DNA of 64,000 nucleotides from CAWJHE01 sp963842455 (GCA_963842455.1 CAWJHE010000014.1:580954-644953); one strand, 5' to 3'; numbered from the stretch's first letter, positions 1 through 8,696 are shown. Made by a program: numbers and translations. The notes: generated by a model not told the origin, from the sequence alone.

Positions 1-273
1 ATAGCCTTCGTACATAATCTCTTCGATTTCGTAGCCTTCTTTAGAATCGCCGGTACCGCGCTTAATGGCTCGCTCGATGTTATCTTTCGGCATATTTTGC
101 GCTCGAGCGCGATCAATGGCATATTGCAAGCGAAGATTCGTGGCAGGGTCACCGCCGCCATCGCGCGCGGCGATCACAATTTCTCGCGCCAGGCGGGTAA
201 AAACCTGACCCCGCTTGGCGTCCGCGGCGCCTTTTTTGCGCCGAATGGTTGCCCAGTGTGAATGTCCAGACAT
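1..273 (-). CDS. yebC: YebC/PmpR family regulator, N-terminal part (cut by window edge)
   Basis: The first 91 residues read from the ATG at 273 and run off the window. They begin MSGHSHWATIRRKKGAADAK and continue with FTRLAREI and NMPKDNIERAIKRGTG, the hallmark N-terminal three-helix region of the YebC/TACO1 family. Members are cytosolic; some act as DNA-binding regulators and others help ribosomes translate proline stretches. The start is supported by AGGAGA eight bases upstream. Family assignment is firm; which of the two roles applies cannot be told from this part. Confidence 0.93.
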   Translation of the reverse strand, partial: MSGHSHWATIRRKKGAADAKRGQVFTRLAREIVIAARDGGGDPATNLRLQYAIDRARAQNMPKDNIERAIKRGTGDSKEGYEIEEIMYEGY

Positions 274-452
274 AACTTACTCTCCTACTAGGAATTTAAA
301 GAATAATATTCGAACTTATAGACAAAAAATTATACCATTGAATACAATTGAATTCCCCCGTGATTGTCAATAAAGAACAAAGGCAGAGCCGCCAGGTTTT
401 CTCGTTCCTGACGGCTATTGTTCTTCTTTGAACCAAAATAACCCTAATTCAA

Positions 453-1535
453 TTATTCTGCGCCTTTTATGAAGCCTTCGGTCATTTCCCGTGCGATTTC
501 ATCTTTAAATTGCTTAGGAGGGGTTTTCATAAAATAGGAAGATGGGGCAATCAATGGACCAGAAATTCCCCGGTCAAGAGCTAACTTAGCACAACGTACT
601 GCATCAATAATAACGCCAGCAGAGTTGGGCGAATCCCACACTTCGAGCTTGGCTTCCAGGTTAAGGGGCACCTCACCAAAGGTGGTGCCTTCCATGCGGA
701 TATAGCACCATTTGCGGTCGGTTAACCACGGTACATGGTCGCTTGGGCCAACATGCACATCTTCTGCTGGTAAGGGATACGGAAGCATGCTGGTAACAGC
801 ATTGGTCTTGGAAATTTTTTTCGATTCCAGCCGCTCGCGTTCTAGCATGTTGAGAAAATCAGTATTACCGCCAAAGTTGAGCTGGTAGGTATGATCCAGT
901 CGTACACCACGATCTACAAACAGGCTGGTGATTACGCGATGCAAGATGGTCGCGCCGACCTGGCTCTTGACATCATCACCGATAATAGGCAGCCCACGCT
1001 CGCGAAAACGGTTGCCCCAGTATTCCTGGCTGGCAATAAAGACCGGAATGCCATTCACAAAGGCACAGCCTGCTTCCAGAACCTGCTCCACATACCATTT
1101 GGTCGCCATCTCCGAGCCCACTGGCAGGAAGTTGACCACTACATCCGTTTTGGTGCTCTTCAAAATTCCAACAATATCAGCGGTTGGACCGGGAGATTTT
1201 TTAAGTATTTGGGAGAGGTATTTCCCCAAGCCATCGTGGGTCATTCCACGCGCCACAGGTACATTCAGGTTAGGCACTTCACTAAACTTGTAAGTGTTGT
1301 TCGGATAAGCAAAGATGGCTTCGCTAAGATCTTTGCCCACCTTGGTGTCGACCACATCAAAAGCGGCAGTGAATTCGATATCACGGATATGATAGCCACC
1401 CAGGTTGGTGTGCATCAATCCTGGTACCTGATCTTCATCTTTCGCCTTTTTATAAAATTGTACTCCTTGAACCAAGGAGGAGGCGCAATTGCCCACCCCT
1501 ATAATCGCCACGCGCACTTTTTTGCTTTCAGCCAT
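453..1535 (-). CDS. ino1: myo-inositol-1-phosphate synthase
   Basis: A 360-residue NAD-dependent lyase/isomerase expected to convert glucose 6-phosphate to inositol 1-phosphate in the cytosol. The N-terminus has the Rossmann motif VAIIGVGNCASSLVQG; the core shows NFGGNTDFLNM (about residue 220) and WDSPNSAGVIIDAVR (about 300), both characteristic of the family. The length fits the short actinobacterial/archaeal type rather than the roughly 510-residue eukaryotic enzyme. An upstream in-frame TTG at 1538 is possible, but AAGGAG sits six bases before the ATG at 1535, so that start is preferred. The IMPase at 23410 could supply the next step. The gene stands alone. Confidence 0.93.
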   Translation of the reverse strand: MAESKKVRVAIIGVGNCASSLVQGVQFYKKAKDEDQVPGLMHTNLGGYHIRDIEFTAAFDVVDTKVGKDLSEAIFAYPNNTYKFSEVPNLNVPVARGMTHDGLGKYLSQILKKSPGPTADIVGILKSTKTDVVVNFLPVGSEMATKWYVEQVLEAGCAFVNGIPVFIASQEYWGNRFRERGLPIIGDDVKSQVGATILHRVITSLFVDRGVRLDHTYQLNFGGNTDFLNMLERERLESKKISKTNAVTSMLPYPLPAEDVHVGPSDHVPWLTDRKWCYIRMEGTTFGEVPLNLEAKLEVWDSPNSAGVIIDAVRCAKLALDRGISGPLIAPSSYFMKTPPKQFKDEIAREMTEGFIKGAE

Positions 1536-1662
1536 CAACTTCTCCTTAATATTATTAGTCCAAATCCAGGTTACAAACCCTGTGCAAGGTCAAGAATTGT
1601 CAGGTTTTAATCCACATAAAAACCCGTCCCATTATACTCTTCATGGACGAACTGTTCCAGTT

Positions 1663-2016
1663 TTAATTAACCTCAACCTCATTAATTCTGAACAACACAA
1701 TCTTCTTGATCAGTTCCAGGGGCAAGGAATCAGACAAAGGAAACTGGACCGATCCCTTGCCTTTTTTATAAGCGAGTAGTTCCTTTTCAAAGGCATCCAT
1801 GCCGGAAGGGGTTGGGTATATACCAATATGATTCTTGAAAGCAGCATAATGCACCAGGTTGCCATGATACAGTATCGTTGGAATACCATATTTGACTGCT
1901 TCACCAGCCTCAGGTAGTAATTCGAAAATCAGGTTTCGAATAGTGTGCAACCGTTCCAGTGCAACCCCTTCAAAATTACTGAAGTATTTCTCAACCTGCG
2001 CATCCATCGGTTTCAT
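1663..2016 (-). CDS. DUF1801 (YdhG-like) protein
   Basis: A 117-residue soluble protein. The order of motifs (PEAGEAVKYGIPTILYHGNLVHYAAFKNHIGIYP, here split as EAVKYGIPTILYHGNLV then AAFKNHIGIYP) is typical of the DUF1801/YdhG fold, a frataxin-like alpha/beta fold; one Bacillus member is reported as an iron chaperone. The start ATG overlaps the stop of the upstream MORN gene by four bases, so the two are translationally coupled. A function in iron handling is only a family-level guess. Confidence 0.8.
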   Translation of the reverse strand: MKPMDAQVEKYFSNFEGVALERLHTIRNLIFELLPEAGEAVKYGIPTILYHGNLVHYAAFKNHIGIYPTPSGMDAFEKELLAYKKGKGSVQFPLSDSLPLELIKKIVLFRINEVEVN

Positions 2017-2294
2017 GGTTTCTTACCTTTCTTTCCATTCACAAATTGTTCATCATATTCAACATGACCATTGCGATCATATCGAATCCAGGAACCGTGT
2101 TTCTCCCCTGCCCAAAAGTGACCTACTTGCCAAAGCTGCCCATCCTCTCGGTAAAATCTCCACTCACCTTCCATCATGCCATCAAGAAAAGCGCCTTCTG
2201 CTTTGACAATTCCGGTTTTGAAATAATAGGTCAGGCGATCGTTCTCTAGCTTGGAGACGATCTGCCCATTTTTATAGGTCTTCTCTCCTATCAT
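2013..2294 (-). CDS. small MORN-repeat protein
   Basis: A 93-residue protein built of MORN-like beta-hairpins: YFKTGIVKAEGAFLDGMMEGEWRFYREDG, then HFWAGEKHGSWIRYDRNGH (shown as two blocks, residues about 23-52 and 58-78). Such short proteins are often labelled YwqK-family antitoxin, but no toxin gene lies next to it. It is the first gene of a two-gene unit with the DUF1801 protein, joined by an ATGA overlap. AGGAGG precedes the ATG with good spacing. No membrane segment or signal peptide is seen. Confidence 0.8.
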   Translation of the reverse strand: MIGEKTYKNGQIVSKLENDRLTYYFKTGIVKAEGAFLDGMMEGEWRFYREDGQLWQVGHFWAGEKHGSWIRYDRNGHVEYDEQFVNGKKGKKP

Positions 2295-2597
2295 AAGGTC
2301 CTCCTGGTCTAGATTGCACCTGGTTTTATTAGCCAGGTTCAGGTTAGGATCTTATCATACTACTACTTAGCACAATTCGATCATTATTTATCCCATCCAA
2401 TAACATGGTTTGACAGCACCCCAAAAGGGTGGTACATTCGTTGGTATTGGGAGGAAAAAGCTAACCAGCAAAAGTTTGCGTATAATGCACCACTACATCA
2501 GAAAAACCAGCGAAATCCTTTGGTTGCATCGCGATCAGATGTTGATTAGCAAACACTCCAAAATCAACAATCCATATTCATAAAAATGGAGGGAAAC
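2295..2597. other. divergent intergenic region
   Basis: About 300 bases between the minus-strand MORN gene and the plus-strand gene at 2598. A TATAAT at 2481-2486 could be a -10 box for the plus-strand gene, but no convincing -35 is seen at the right distance. No repeats or RNA gene were recognised. Confidence 0.4.
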
Positions 2598-3083
2598 ATG
2601 GGTATCAAAGACAAGGTCAGCTCAGATCAATGGAAAGTTTTATTTAATGCCCCATTTGCAGCATCCACCTACGTATCATCAGCCAGTGGCGGCGGATTGG
2701 ATATGATCAAAGAGGTCATCACGGCTGGAAAGTTTATGCAGGATTTAGCAGGGCAATCTGGCGGCAGTGGCTATGGCGAGCTGGTAGACGATCTGCTGGC
2801 AGCCATGAAAGGTATGTCACCGGATGATGCCAAAGCTGAGGCTTACAAATACGAAGGCAAAGATCTGGAATCAGTCCGGGACGAAGCCAAGCGAGTTGTA
2901 GAAGATGGCGTTGCACTTTCCGCTAGCTTGCCTGACGCAGACGGCTACAAACGCTGGATTTTGGATATGGCTACCAGAGTAGCTGAAACAAAAACAGGTG
3001 GTTTCCTGGGTATCGGCGCTAAAGCCGTCATCGATGAGAAGGAACAGGCTGCATTGGATGAATTGGCAGCATTGATCAAATGA
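2598..3083 (+). CDS. hypothetical protein, 161 residues
   Basis: Not recognised. The start at 2598 (MGIKDKVS) is chosen because GGAGGG lies four bases upstream; an in-frame ATG twelve bases earlier overlaps that Shine-Dalgarno. The protein is soluble, acidic and largely helical in appearance, with a small Gly/Ser stretch (SASGGGLDM and GQSGGSGYGE) and a C-terminal segment GGFLGIGAKAVIDEKEQAALDELAALIK split around residue 140. No signal peptide or membrane segment. It stands alone, upstream of tRNA-Pro. Confidence 0.8.
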   Translation: MGIKDKVSSDQWKVLFNAPFAASTYVSSASGGGLDMIKEVITAGKFMQDLAGQSGGSGYGELVDDLLAAMKGMSPDDAKAEAYKYEGKDLESVRDEAKRVVEDGVALSASLPDADGYKRWILDMATRVAETKTGGFLGIGAKAVIDEKEQAALDELAALIK

Positions 3084-3141
3084 TAGATTAATCACTGCTC
3101 GCGCCGGCGAGAGTTATTAACCCACAAGTATAAAACCCGCC

Positions 3142-3170
3142 TTGCAAAAGCCATAAGCCTCGAGTATAAT
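3142..3170 (+). promoter_or_regulatory. promoter of tRNA-Pro
   Basis: TTGCAA at 3142-3147 and TATAAT at 3165-3170 are separated by exactly 17 bases. The tRNA begins 11 bases after the -10 box, so transcription would start close to the mature 5' end. Confidence 0.8.
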
Positions 3171-3180
3171 CCCATCGCTT

Positions 3181-3255
3181 CGGGGCGTGGCTCAGCCCGG
3201 CTAGAGCGCACGGTTCGGGACCGTGAGGACGGCGGTTCAAATCCGCCCGCCCCGA
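3181..3255 (+). tRNA. tRNA-Pro(CGG)
   Basis: A 75-nt cloverleaf: acceptor CGGGGCG pairs with CGCCCCG; D stem GCTC/GAGC; anticodon stem CACGG/CCGTG with loop TTCGGGA (anticodon CGG); T stem GGCGG/CCGCC with loop TTCAAAT; discriminator A. The 3' CCA is not encoded in full (ACA follows). A promoter and a hairpin terminator flank it closely, so it is a one-gene unit. Confidence 0.96.
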
Positions 3256-3262
3256 CAGAAAA

Positions 3263-3294
3263 AAGCCCTGGCAGACTGCCAGGGCTTCCCGTTT
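3263..3294 (+). terminator. hairpin terminator after tRNA-Pro
   Basis: AAGCCCTGGC at 3263-3272 pairs perfectly with GCCAGGGCTT at 3278-3287 around a 5-base loop, followed by CCCGTTTT. It lies between the tRNA and the convergent SDR gene; A residues before the left arm mean it could also end the minus-strand transcript. Confidence 0.8.
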
Positions 3295-3320
3295 TAATTT
3301 CGCAATGCCCGAAAAATAAT

Positions 3321-4088
3321 TTACACGGCCAGATAACCCCCATCAACAAAAAGAGAAGTGCCTGTTACATAAGATGATTTATCGGATGCCAGAAAAATTG
3401 CCGCCCCAACCATTTCATCTGGTCTGGCAGCGCGCCCCATGGGTATGTGACGCATAAGATCTTCCATCTGTGCAGCCATCTCTGCCTCTGTCGAATGCTG
3501 ATAACTTTGCCCGGTCAGTGGGGTATCTGTAAAACCAGGAGCTAGGGCATTGACCCGGATACCAAAACTGGCCAGATCGCAAGCCATGGATTTGGTTAAC
3601 ATTCTGCCGCCGCCTTTGGATGCTTGATAATGGGGGAAATTTGGCTGCGCAACCTCAGATACCTGAGAAGTTACATTAATAATCACGCCGCCGCCATGTT
3701 TCGCCATATGCCTGGCAGCCGCCTGACCACAAAGATAGAGACCTTTGAGATTCGTATTAATCACTCGGTCCCACTCTTCTTCAGGAAGATCGATAAAATT
3801 GTAACATGATGAAACGCCTGCTCCAGATACCAGGATATGAATTTGACCAAAGGTTTCCTCCGCTTTTTTCATCACGGCGTCAACTTGTGATGCCGAGCTG
3901 ACATCCACCCTAACCGCAATCGCGTTTCCACCCGCTAAGCGAATCTCCTCAGCCGTGCTTTCTGCATTTTGATCGTTGATATCGCCTACCACAACTCTCG
4001 CTCCCTCACGAGCAAAACCTAGCGAGATTGCCCGGCAAATACCACTACCCCCTCCTGTGATGATCGCATTTTTTCCTTCTAATCTCAT
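3321..4088 (-). CDS. SDR family NAD(P)-dependent oxidoreductase
   Basis: A classical short-chain dehydrogenase of 255 residues, acting in the cytosol on an unknown alcohol/ketone pair. Visible are the nucleotide motif ITGGGSGICRA at residues 10-20, LVSGAG in place of the usual NNAG, NVTS with the catalytic Ser near 142, and YQASK with the catalytic Tyr and Lys near 155-159. The C-terminus SSYVTGTSLFVDGGYLAV is standard. The third glycine of TGxxxGxG is a cysteine (TGC codon), which is unusual. The terminal GGY and length fit the FabG-like subgroup. Monocistronic. Confidence 0.88.
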   Translation of the reverse strand: MRLEGKNAIITGGGSGICRAISLGFAREGARVVVGDINDQNAESTAEEIRLAGGNAIAVRVDVSSASQVDAVMKKAEETFGQIHILVSGAGVSSCYNFIDLPEEEWDRVINTNLKGLYLCGQAAARHMAKHGGGVIINVTSQVSEVAQPNFPHYQASKGGGRMLTKSMACDLASFGIRVNALAPGFTDTPLTGQSYQHSTEAEMAAQMEDLMRHIPMGRAARPDEMVGAAIFLASDKSSYVTGTSLFVDGGYLAV

Positions 4089-4412
4089 AATAATTGTTCT
4101 CCTGTTGGAATTAAGTTTATGTATTTCTCAAAAGGGATTGTTACCATCTCACAGCAAAACCGCTGGAGGTTATGTACCCAGATCAAGCCGCCATCCTGTG
4201 AACTATGTGATTTCTGAGACTTCTGTTCCAATGACTTCTCGAACTATTATATGCCAAAATAACTATTCAACTCGCTTATCGTTATTCATAAGCAAGTCAA
4301 ATAATTTGGTATTACATTCATCACTTGAATCAATAGTATCTCATTCCGTATAATCATCGCTAGTGAAAAATATTACAAGCCTGATATTCAACTCGATTTG
4401 CGCAAAAATAAA
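4089..4412. other. divergent intergenic region between SDR and cytochrome
   Basis: About 320 AT-rich bases. The only clear signal is the plus-strand promoter at 4325-4354. No Shine-Dalgarno is evident before the cytochrome ATG. Confidence 0.5.
4325..4354 (+). promoter_or_regulatory. promoter of cytochrome-rhodanese unit
   Basis: TTGAAT at 4325-4330 and TATAAT at 4349-4354 with an 18-base spacer, about 60 bases upstream of the cytochrome start codon. Confidence 0.6.
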
Positions 4413-6023
4413 ATGAAACTTCCAAAATTCTTCCCCTTATTTTTTATTCTATGTGTTTGGGCTCTCAGCAGCTGTGCTCCAGTAGTGCCCACCATGCCGC
4501 CTCCTGCACCTGCTACCCAGGCAACGCCTGAAGTCTCTCCTTCAGTCGAAGAAATCCAAGCTACTGAAGCTGAGGAGAGCGAGGTGGAGCCATCCAAGGC
4601 TGCCCCGACAGAAGAGACAACAGAAGCCCCGCTCCCAAGTGAGGCGGTTTCATCTGCGTCCAGTACGGATTATTGCCTGGAATGCCACCAGGACCAGCAG
4701 ATGCTAATCGACACCGCTAAACTTGTTGTGGAAGTTGAGCCTGAAAACGAAGGCGCTGGCTGAGGCGGCTCTGTGGCTCCGTTGGAGCCATGGGAAAAAG
4801 TGCTGGTTAGCCAGGAATTTCCAGACACAGTACACGGCAAGGCTGGGTGTACAACTTGTCACGGCGGGCAACAATCCCCTGATAAGGAGAATGCCCACAC
4901 CGATATGATCGCATACCCTAGCGCAGACACCGAAGCGTGTGGGCAATGCCATCCACAGGTGGCGGAGACCTTCCCTACCAGCCTGCATGCCTCCCAAGAA
5001 GGTTATTGGACGGTACTGGAGGAGCGTGGCGCCGATCGTAATCACCCAGAAATGCAAGAAATGTTCGGAAACCACTGCGCCAGTTGCCATACCACCTGTG
5101 GCGATTGCCACGTCAGCCAGCCGCGCTCCGTGGGCGGTGGCCTGATTGATGGGCACGAGTTTAATGCCTCTCCATCCATGACGCGCAACTGTACCGCCTG
5201 CCATGGAAGTCGTGTGGGCAACGAATACCTTGGAAAGAATGAGGGTTTGATGGCGGATGTTCACTTCCGCCAGGCGCGTATGAAATGCACCGACTGCCAC
5301 ACCGGCGAAGCCATGCACGGCGCTGCAGAAGACGGTGGTACTGCACACCGTTATGAAGGCGCACAGGTGCCGACCTGCACCTCCTGCCATACCCAAGTCG
5401 GGCAGGCTGGCGATGCCATCCAGATGCATTCCGTTCACGGCGACACCCTTTCCTGCCAGGTATGTCACTCGATCACCTATACCAGCTGCGATGGATGCCA
5501 TGTGCAGGTTTCTGAAGAGACCGGCAATCCTTTCTTTGCCACCGAAGGCACCTACCCCACGTTTTATATCGGTTTGAACCCACGTCAGGACGAGAATAGG
5601 CCTTACCAGTATGTTCCCGTACGGCATGTACCAGTCGCTCCGACCAGCTTCCAATTTTATGGCGAGAACCTGTTATCCAATTTCGACGCCCTGCCCACCT
5701 GGGTTTACGCCACCCCACATAATATCCAGCGCAATACCCCGCAAACCGAATCCTGCGAGGCTTGTCATGATAATCCAGAGCTGTTCCTGACTGCAGATAA
5801 GGTCAATCCGCAAGAGCTGGCAGCCAACCAGGCAGTCATCATCGATGGGGAAGCCAGTGCAGAAGCCAGTCCGAGCCAGAACGGCTTTCCGCCCTTACCT
5901 GCCAACCATGTGGGTTTGCCGGTATGTATCGCCTGCCATACGGTGATTGCAGACCCGGTCTACCCGGAAAGCCACACCGCCTACACTGATGAGCAATGTA
6001 CAACCTGTCATCGACTTCCCTAA
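4413..6023 (+). CDS. 13-haem c-type cytochrome lipoprotein with in-frame TGA (possible selenocysteine)
   Basis: An exported electron carrier. From the ATG at 4413 the protein has a lipoprotein signal (LSSC, lipid-anchored Cys21), then a Pro/Thr/Glu-rich linker, one haem motif CLECH, and twelve more CxxCH motifs (CTTCH, CGQCH, CASCH, CGDCH, CTACH, CTDCH, CTSCH, CQVCH, CDGCH, CEACH, CIACH, CTTCH). At codon 117 (4761-4763) the frame meets TGA and continues without shift: ENEGAG-stop-GGSVAPLEPWEK. The frame is unchanged on both sides, so this is not an indel. Either the codon is read as selenocysteine (see the hairpin at 4771-4793), or it is a nonsense substitution or base error. If TGA is a true stop, a GTG at 4773 could restart, but the product would lack an export signal. 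The next gene, a rhodanese lipoprotein, is 52 bases downstream. Confidence 0.85.
4761..4793 (+). other. candidate bacterial SECIS hairpin after in-frame TGA
   Basis: Directly after TGA (4761-4763), CTGTGGCTCC at 4771-4780 pairs over ten positions (two G-T wobbles) with GGAGCCATGG at 4784-4793. The loop is GTT, so its first base is G. The distance from TGA to the loop is 17 bases. A short apical stem, a G at the start of the loop and 16-37 bases from UGA are the features expected of bacterial SECIS elements. The selC, selA, selB and selD genes are not in the window, so this remains a candidate. Confidence 0.45.
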
Positions 6024-6075
6024 CCATCAGGTTAGAAAGCTATTATGAAATTAATCAAACTGGAGAGCAAAAATT

Positions 6076-8667
6076 ATGAAGAGGAAAATATATAGTATCG
6101 TTTCGGTCATGATGGTCTTGAGCATGCTACTGGGTGCTTGTACATCCGCCCCAGCCCCCACTGCTGAAGCGCCTGCCCCAACTGTAGTAGAGCCTACTAA
6201 AGTACCTCCAACAGCAGTACCAGAACCAACTGCAGTGCCCGAGCCTGTTCAAGCAGGTCCAGAGGCTCTGGATAATGCTTATAGCGTGTTGCTGGCCTCG
6301 ATGAAGGCCTACAACACCCTGAAAATGGATGCACTGATGGAGCAACTGGTTGAAGACCAACCTCCCTTCCTATTGGATGTACGCAGCGCTGAGGAAGTTG
6401 AGGAAAATGGACATATCGAAGGCGCGGTCCATATTCCCTTGCAAGAACTGGCCAAAAACCTGGATAAGCTGCCAAGCTTTGAGACACCTGTTGTAGCCTA
6501 TTGCGGCAGCGGCTGGCGCGCCACTATCGCCATGAGCGCTCTAACTGCCTTGGGCTGGCAGGATGTCAAAGCACTTAAGACAACCTTCCAAGAATGGAAA
6601 GACGCCGGCAACCCGGTTGTCGAAGGTGCAGCTGAAGATGCCCCAGTCCTGGACGCCGCCCAGCCAAATGAAAGCCTGGTCCTTGCGTTCGATGAGATGC
6701 TAAGCGCTATCCCCAAAGGCTTCGGTGCAATCAAAGCCGATGATCTTAATGTGGCTATGGCTGAAGAAGATGGCTTGATCTTAATCGATGCACGCACTGC
6801 CGCCGAGATTGAAGAACAGGGCAGTATTGATGCCGGCGACCTGGTGGAGTTGAAGATTTCGCTTGAAGATTTTGTCTCCCAGCGTAAAAATTGGCCTGGC
6901 GAACTGGATGCACCTATCGTAGTCTACTGTGGCAGCGGTCATCGCTCCACCATGGCCATGACCATGCTCTGGACCTATGGCTATACCAATGTTCGCAGCC
7001 TGAGCGGTGGCTTTGCTGGTTGGAAGGCTGCTGGATTGCCCTCTCAAGGTGGTGTTGCTGCCGAAGAGGCTCCTCTGGATGCTGGGTTCACCTCGTTGTT
7101 GAGCAATATGACAGCTTACAACACCATGCAAATGGATGTGCTGAACGAGAAACTGGCTGAAGACGAGCCCCCATTCTTGTTGGATGTTCGTACGGTTGAA
7201 GAGGTTGAAGAGAACGGCCATATCCTGGGTGCGGTCCATATCCCACTCAATGAACTTGGCAAAAACATTAACCTGCTGCCATCCTTTGAAACCCCGATTG
7301 TGGCTTACTGCGGCAGCGGCTGGCGTGCCACCATTGCCATGAGCGCCTTGAGCGCCCTGGGCTGGCAGGATGTTAAAGCCTTGAAGACCACTTTCCAGGC
7401 CTGGGTGGATGCTGGTAATGCGATCGCCCCCGGTCTGCCCGAAGCTGCGCCTGCTTTAGACCAATCCCAGCCCGATGCCGCGCTGCTGGCAAAGCTTGAT
7501 GCCATGCTCAGCAATGTACCGGCTGGTTATGGCGTGATTAAAGCCGATGAGCTCAACACCGTTCTTGCAGAAAACCCGGACTTGATCATCATCGACAGCC
7601 GCACCGAAAAGGAAATTAGCGAGCAAGGCAGCATCGATAGCGGCGATATCGCCCAGGTTAAACTTCCCATCGAAAGCTTTATTGCGGATAAAGCCAACTG
7701 GCCAGTGGATAAAAACGCCCCCATCGTTGTCTATTGTGGCAGTGGGCACCGCTCCACCATGGTCATGAGCATCTTGTGGACCTACGGCTACACGGATGTT
7801 CGCAGCCTGAGCGGCGGCTTCAAAGGCTGGCTGGATGCTGGTTACCCTGTCGCTAAAACCGGCAGTTACATGGACCTGGCTTTCAGCACATTATTGGAGA
7901 ACATGGATGCCTACAATACCATCAAGATGGATGTGGTCAATGAAAAACTAGCTGAAGATACTCCCCCCTTCCTGCTTGATGTACGCACCACAGCCGAATT
8001 GGAAGAAAACGGTCACATCTTAGGTGCTGTACATATCCCCTTGGTGGACCTGGCCAAGAACCTGAATAAGTTACCATCCTTCGATACCCCCATCGTGGTT
8101 TATTGCGGCAGTGGTTGGCGAGCAACGATTGCCATGACTGCCTTGAGCGCTATGGGCTGGAACGATGTCAAAGCTTTGAAAAATACCTTCCAGGAATGGG
8201 TCGATAACGGTTTTGCGGTTGAACCCGGTCTGGCCGAAGAAGCCCCTGCCCTGGATGCCGCCCAGCCAGATGAGCAGGTGGTTGCAAGCATGGATGCCAT
8301 GCTCAGCGGTGTACCGGAAGGCTATGGCGTGATCAAGGTCGATGAATTGAATACCCTGTTGGTGGAAAGCGATAACCTGGTTCTGATCGATGTGCGCACC
8401 TTGGAAGAAGTAACCAAAAATGGCATTATCGATGCTGGGGAAATCGCCCAGTTTCATATTGCGCTAGAAGAGTTTATCAGCATGAGCGCAGATTGGCCTG
8501 CGGACAAGGCTGCCCAGATTGTGGTCTATTGCGGTAGCGGTCACCGCTCCACCATGGCCATGAGCATTTTATGGGCCTACGGGTACACCAACGTGCGTTC
8601 TATGAGCGGCGGATTCGCCGCCTGGACAGAAGCTGGTTACCCGGTCAGCGAGTACGTCGCCCAGTAG
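6076..8667 (+). CDS. lipoprotein with six tandem rhodanese domains
   Basis: An 863-residue exported, lipid-anchored protein (LLGAC, Cys22) with a Pro-rich linker and six rhodanese domains in an A-B-A-B-A-B order. Each A domain has PPFLLDVR and the active-site loop YCGSGWRA; each B domain has a longer acidic DAR/DSR/DVR region and YCGSGHRS. All six keep the catalytic cysteine. The A domains begin at about 6361, 7168 and 7963, giving a period of 265-269 residues. Rhodaneses transfer sulfane sulfur, so an extracytoplasmic sulfur-handling or polysulfide-carrying role coupled to the adjacent cytochrome is a reasonable inference. GGAGAG precedes the ATG. It shares the cytochrome promoter and ends at a terminator. 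Confidence 0.93.
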   Translation: MKRKIYSIVSVMMVLSMLLGACTSAPAPTAEAPAPTVVEPTKVPPTAVPEPTAVPEPVQAGPEALDNAYSVLLASMKAYNTLKMDALMEQLVEDQPPFLLDVRSAEEVEENGHIEGAVHIPLQELAKNLDKLPSFETPVVAYCGSGWRATIAMSALTALGWQDVKALKTTFQEWKDAGNPVVEGAAEDAPVLDAAQPNESLVLAFDEMLSAIPKGFGAIKADDLNVAMAEEDGLILIDARTAAEIEEQGSIDAGDLVELKISLEDFVSQRKNWPGELDAPIVVYCGSGHRSTMAMTMLWTYGYTNVRSLSGGFAGWKAAGLPSQGGVAAEEAPLDAGFTSLLSNMTAYNTMQMDVLNEKLAEDEPPFLLDVRTVEEVEENGHILGAVHIPLNELGKNINLLPSFETPIVAYCGSGWRATIAMSALSALGWQDVKALKTTFQAWVDAGNAIAPGLPEAAPALDQSQPDAALLAKLDAMLSNVPAGYGVIKADELNTVLAENPDLIIIDSRTEKEISEQGSIDSGDIAQVKLPIESFIADKANWPVDKNAPIVVYCGSGHRSTMVMSILWTYGYTDVRSLSGGFKGWLDAGYPVAKTGSYMDLAFSTLLENMDAYNTIKMDVVNEKLAEDTPPFLLDVRTTAELEENGHILGAVHIPLVDLAKNLNKLPSFDTPIVVYCGSGWRATIAMTALSAMGWNDVKALKNTFQEWVDNGFAVEPGLAEEAPALDAAQPDEQVVASMDAMLSGVPEGYGVIKVDELNTLLVESDNLVLIDVRTLEEVTKNGIIDAGEIAQFHIALEEFISMSADWPADKAAQIVVYCGSGHRSTMAMSILWAYGYTNVRSMSGGFAAWTEAGYPVSEYVAQ

Positions 8668-8696
8668 TCTTTCTCAAATTTCCAACTCTCCCCACT

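Noticed and set aside
2013..2294. MORN protein as an antitoxin with a toxin partner
   Set aside because: The label is common for this family, but the overlapping neighbour is a DUF1801 protein and no toxin fold is near.
3092..3349. Open frame of 85 codons on the minus strand containing GAGGFEPPSSRSRTVRSS
   Set aside because: It is the reverse strand of tRNA-Pro; this GFEPPSSR-like text is a known artefact of tRNA genes.
6127..8457. Several open frames of 60-150 codons opposite or within the rhodanese gene
   Set aside because: They repeat with the domain period and have no family likeness or start signals; shadows of a repetitive high-GC gene.
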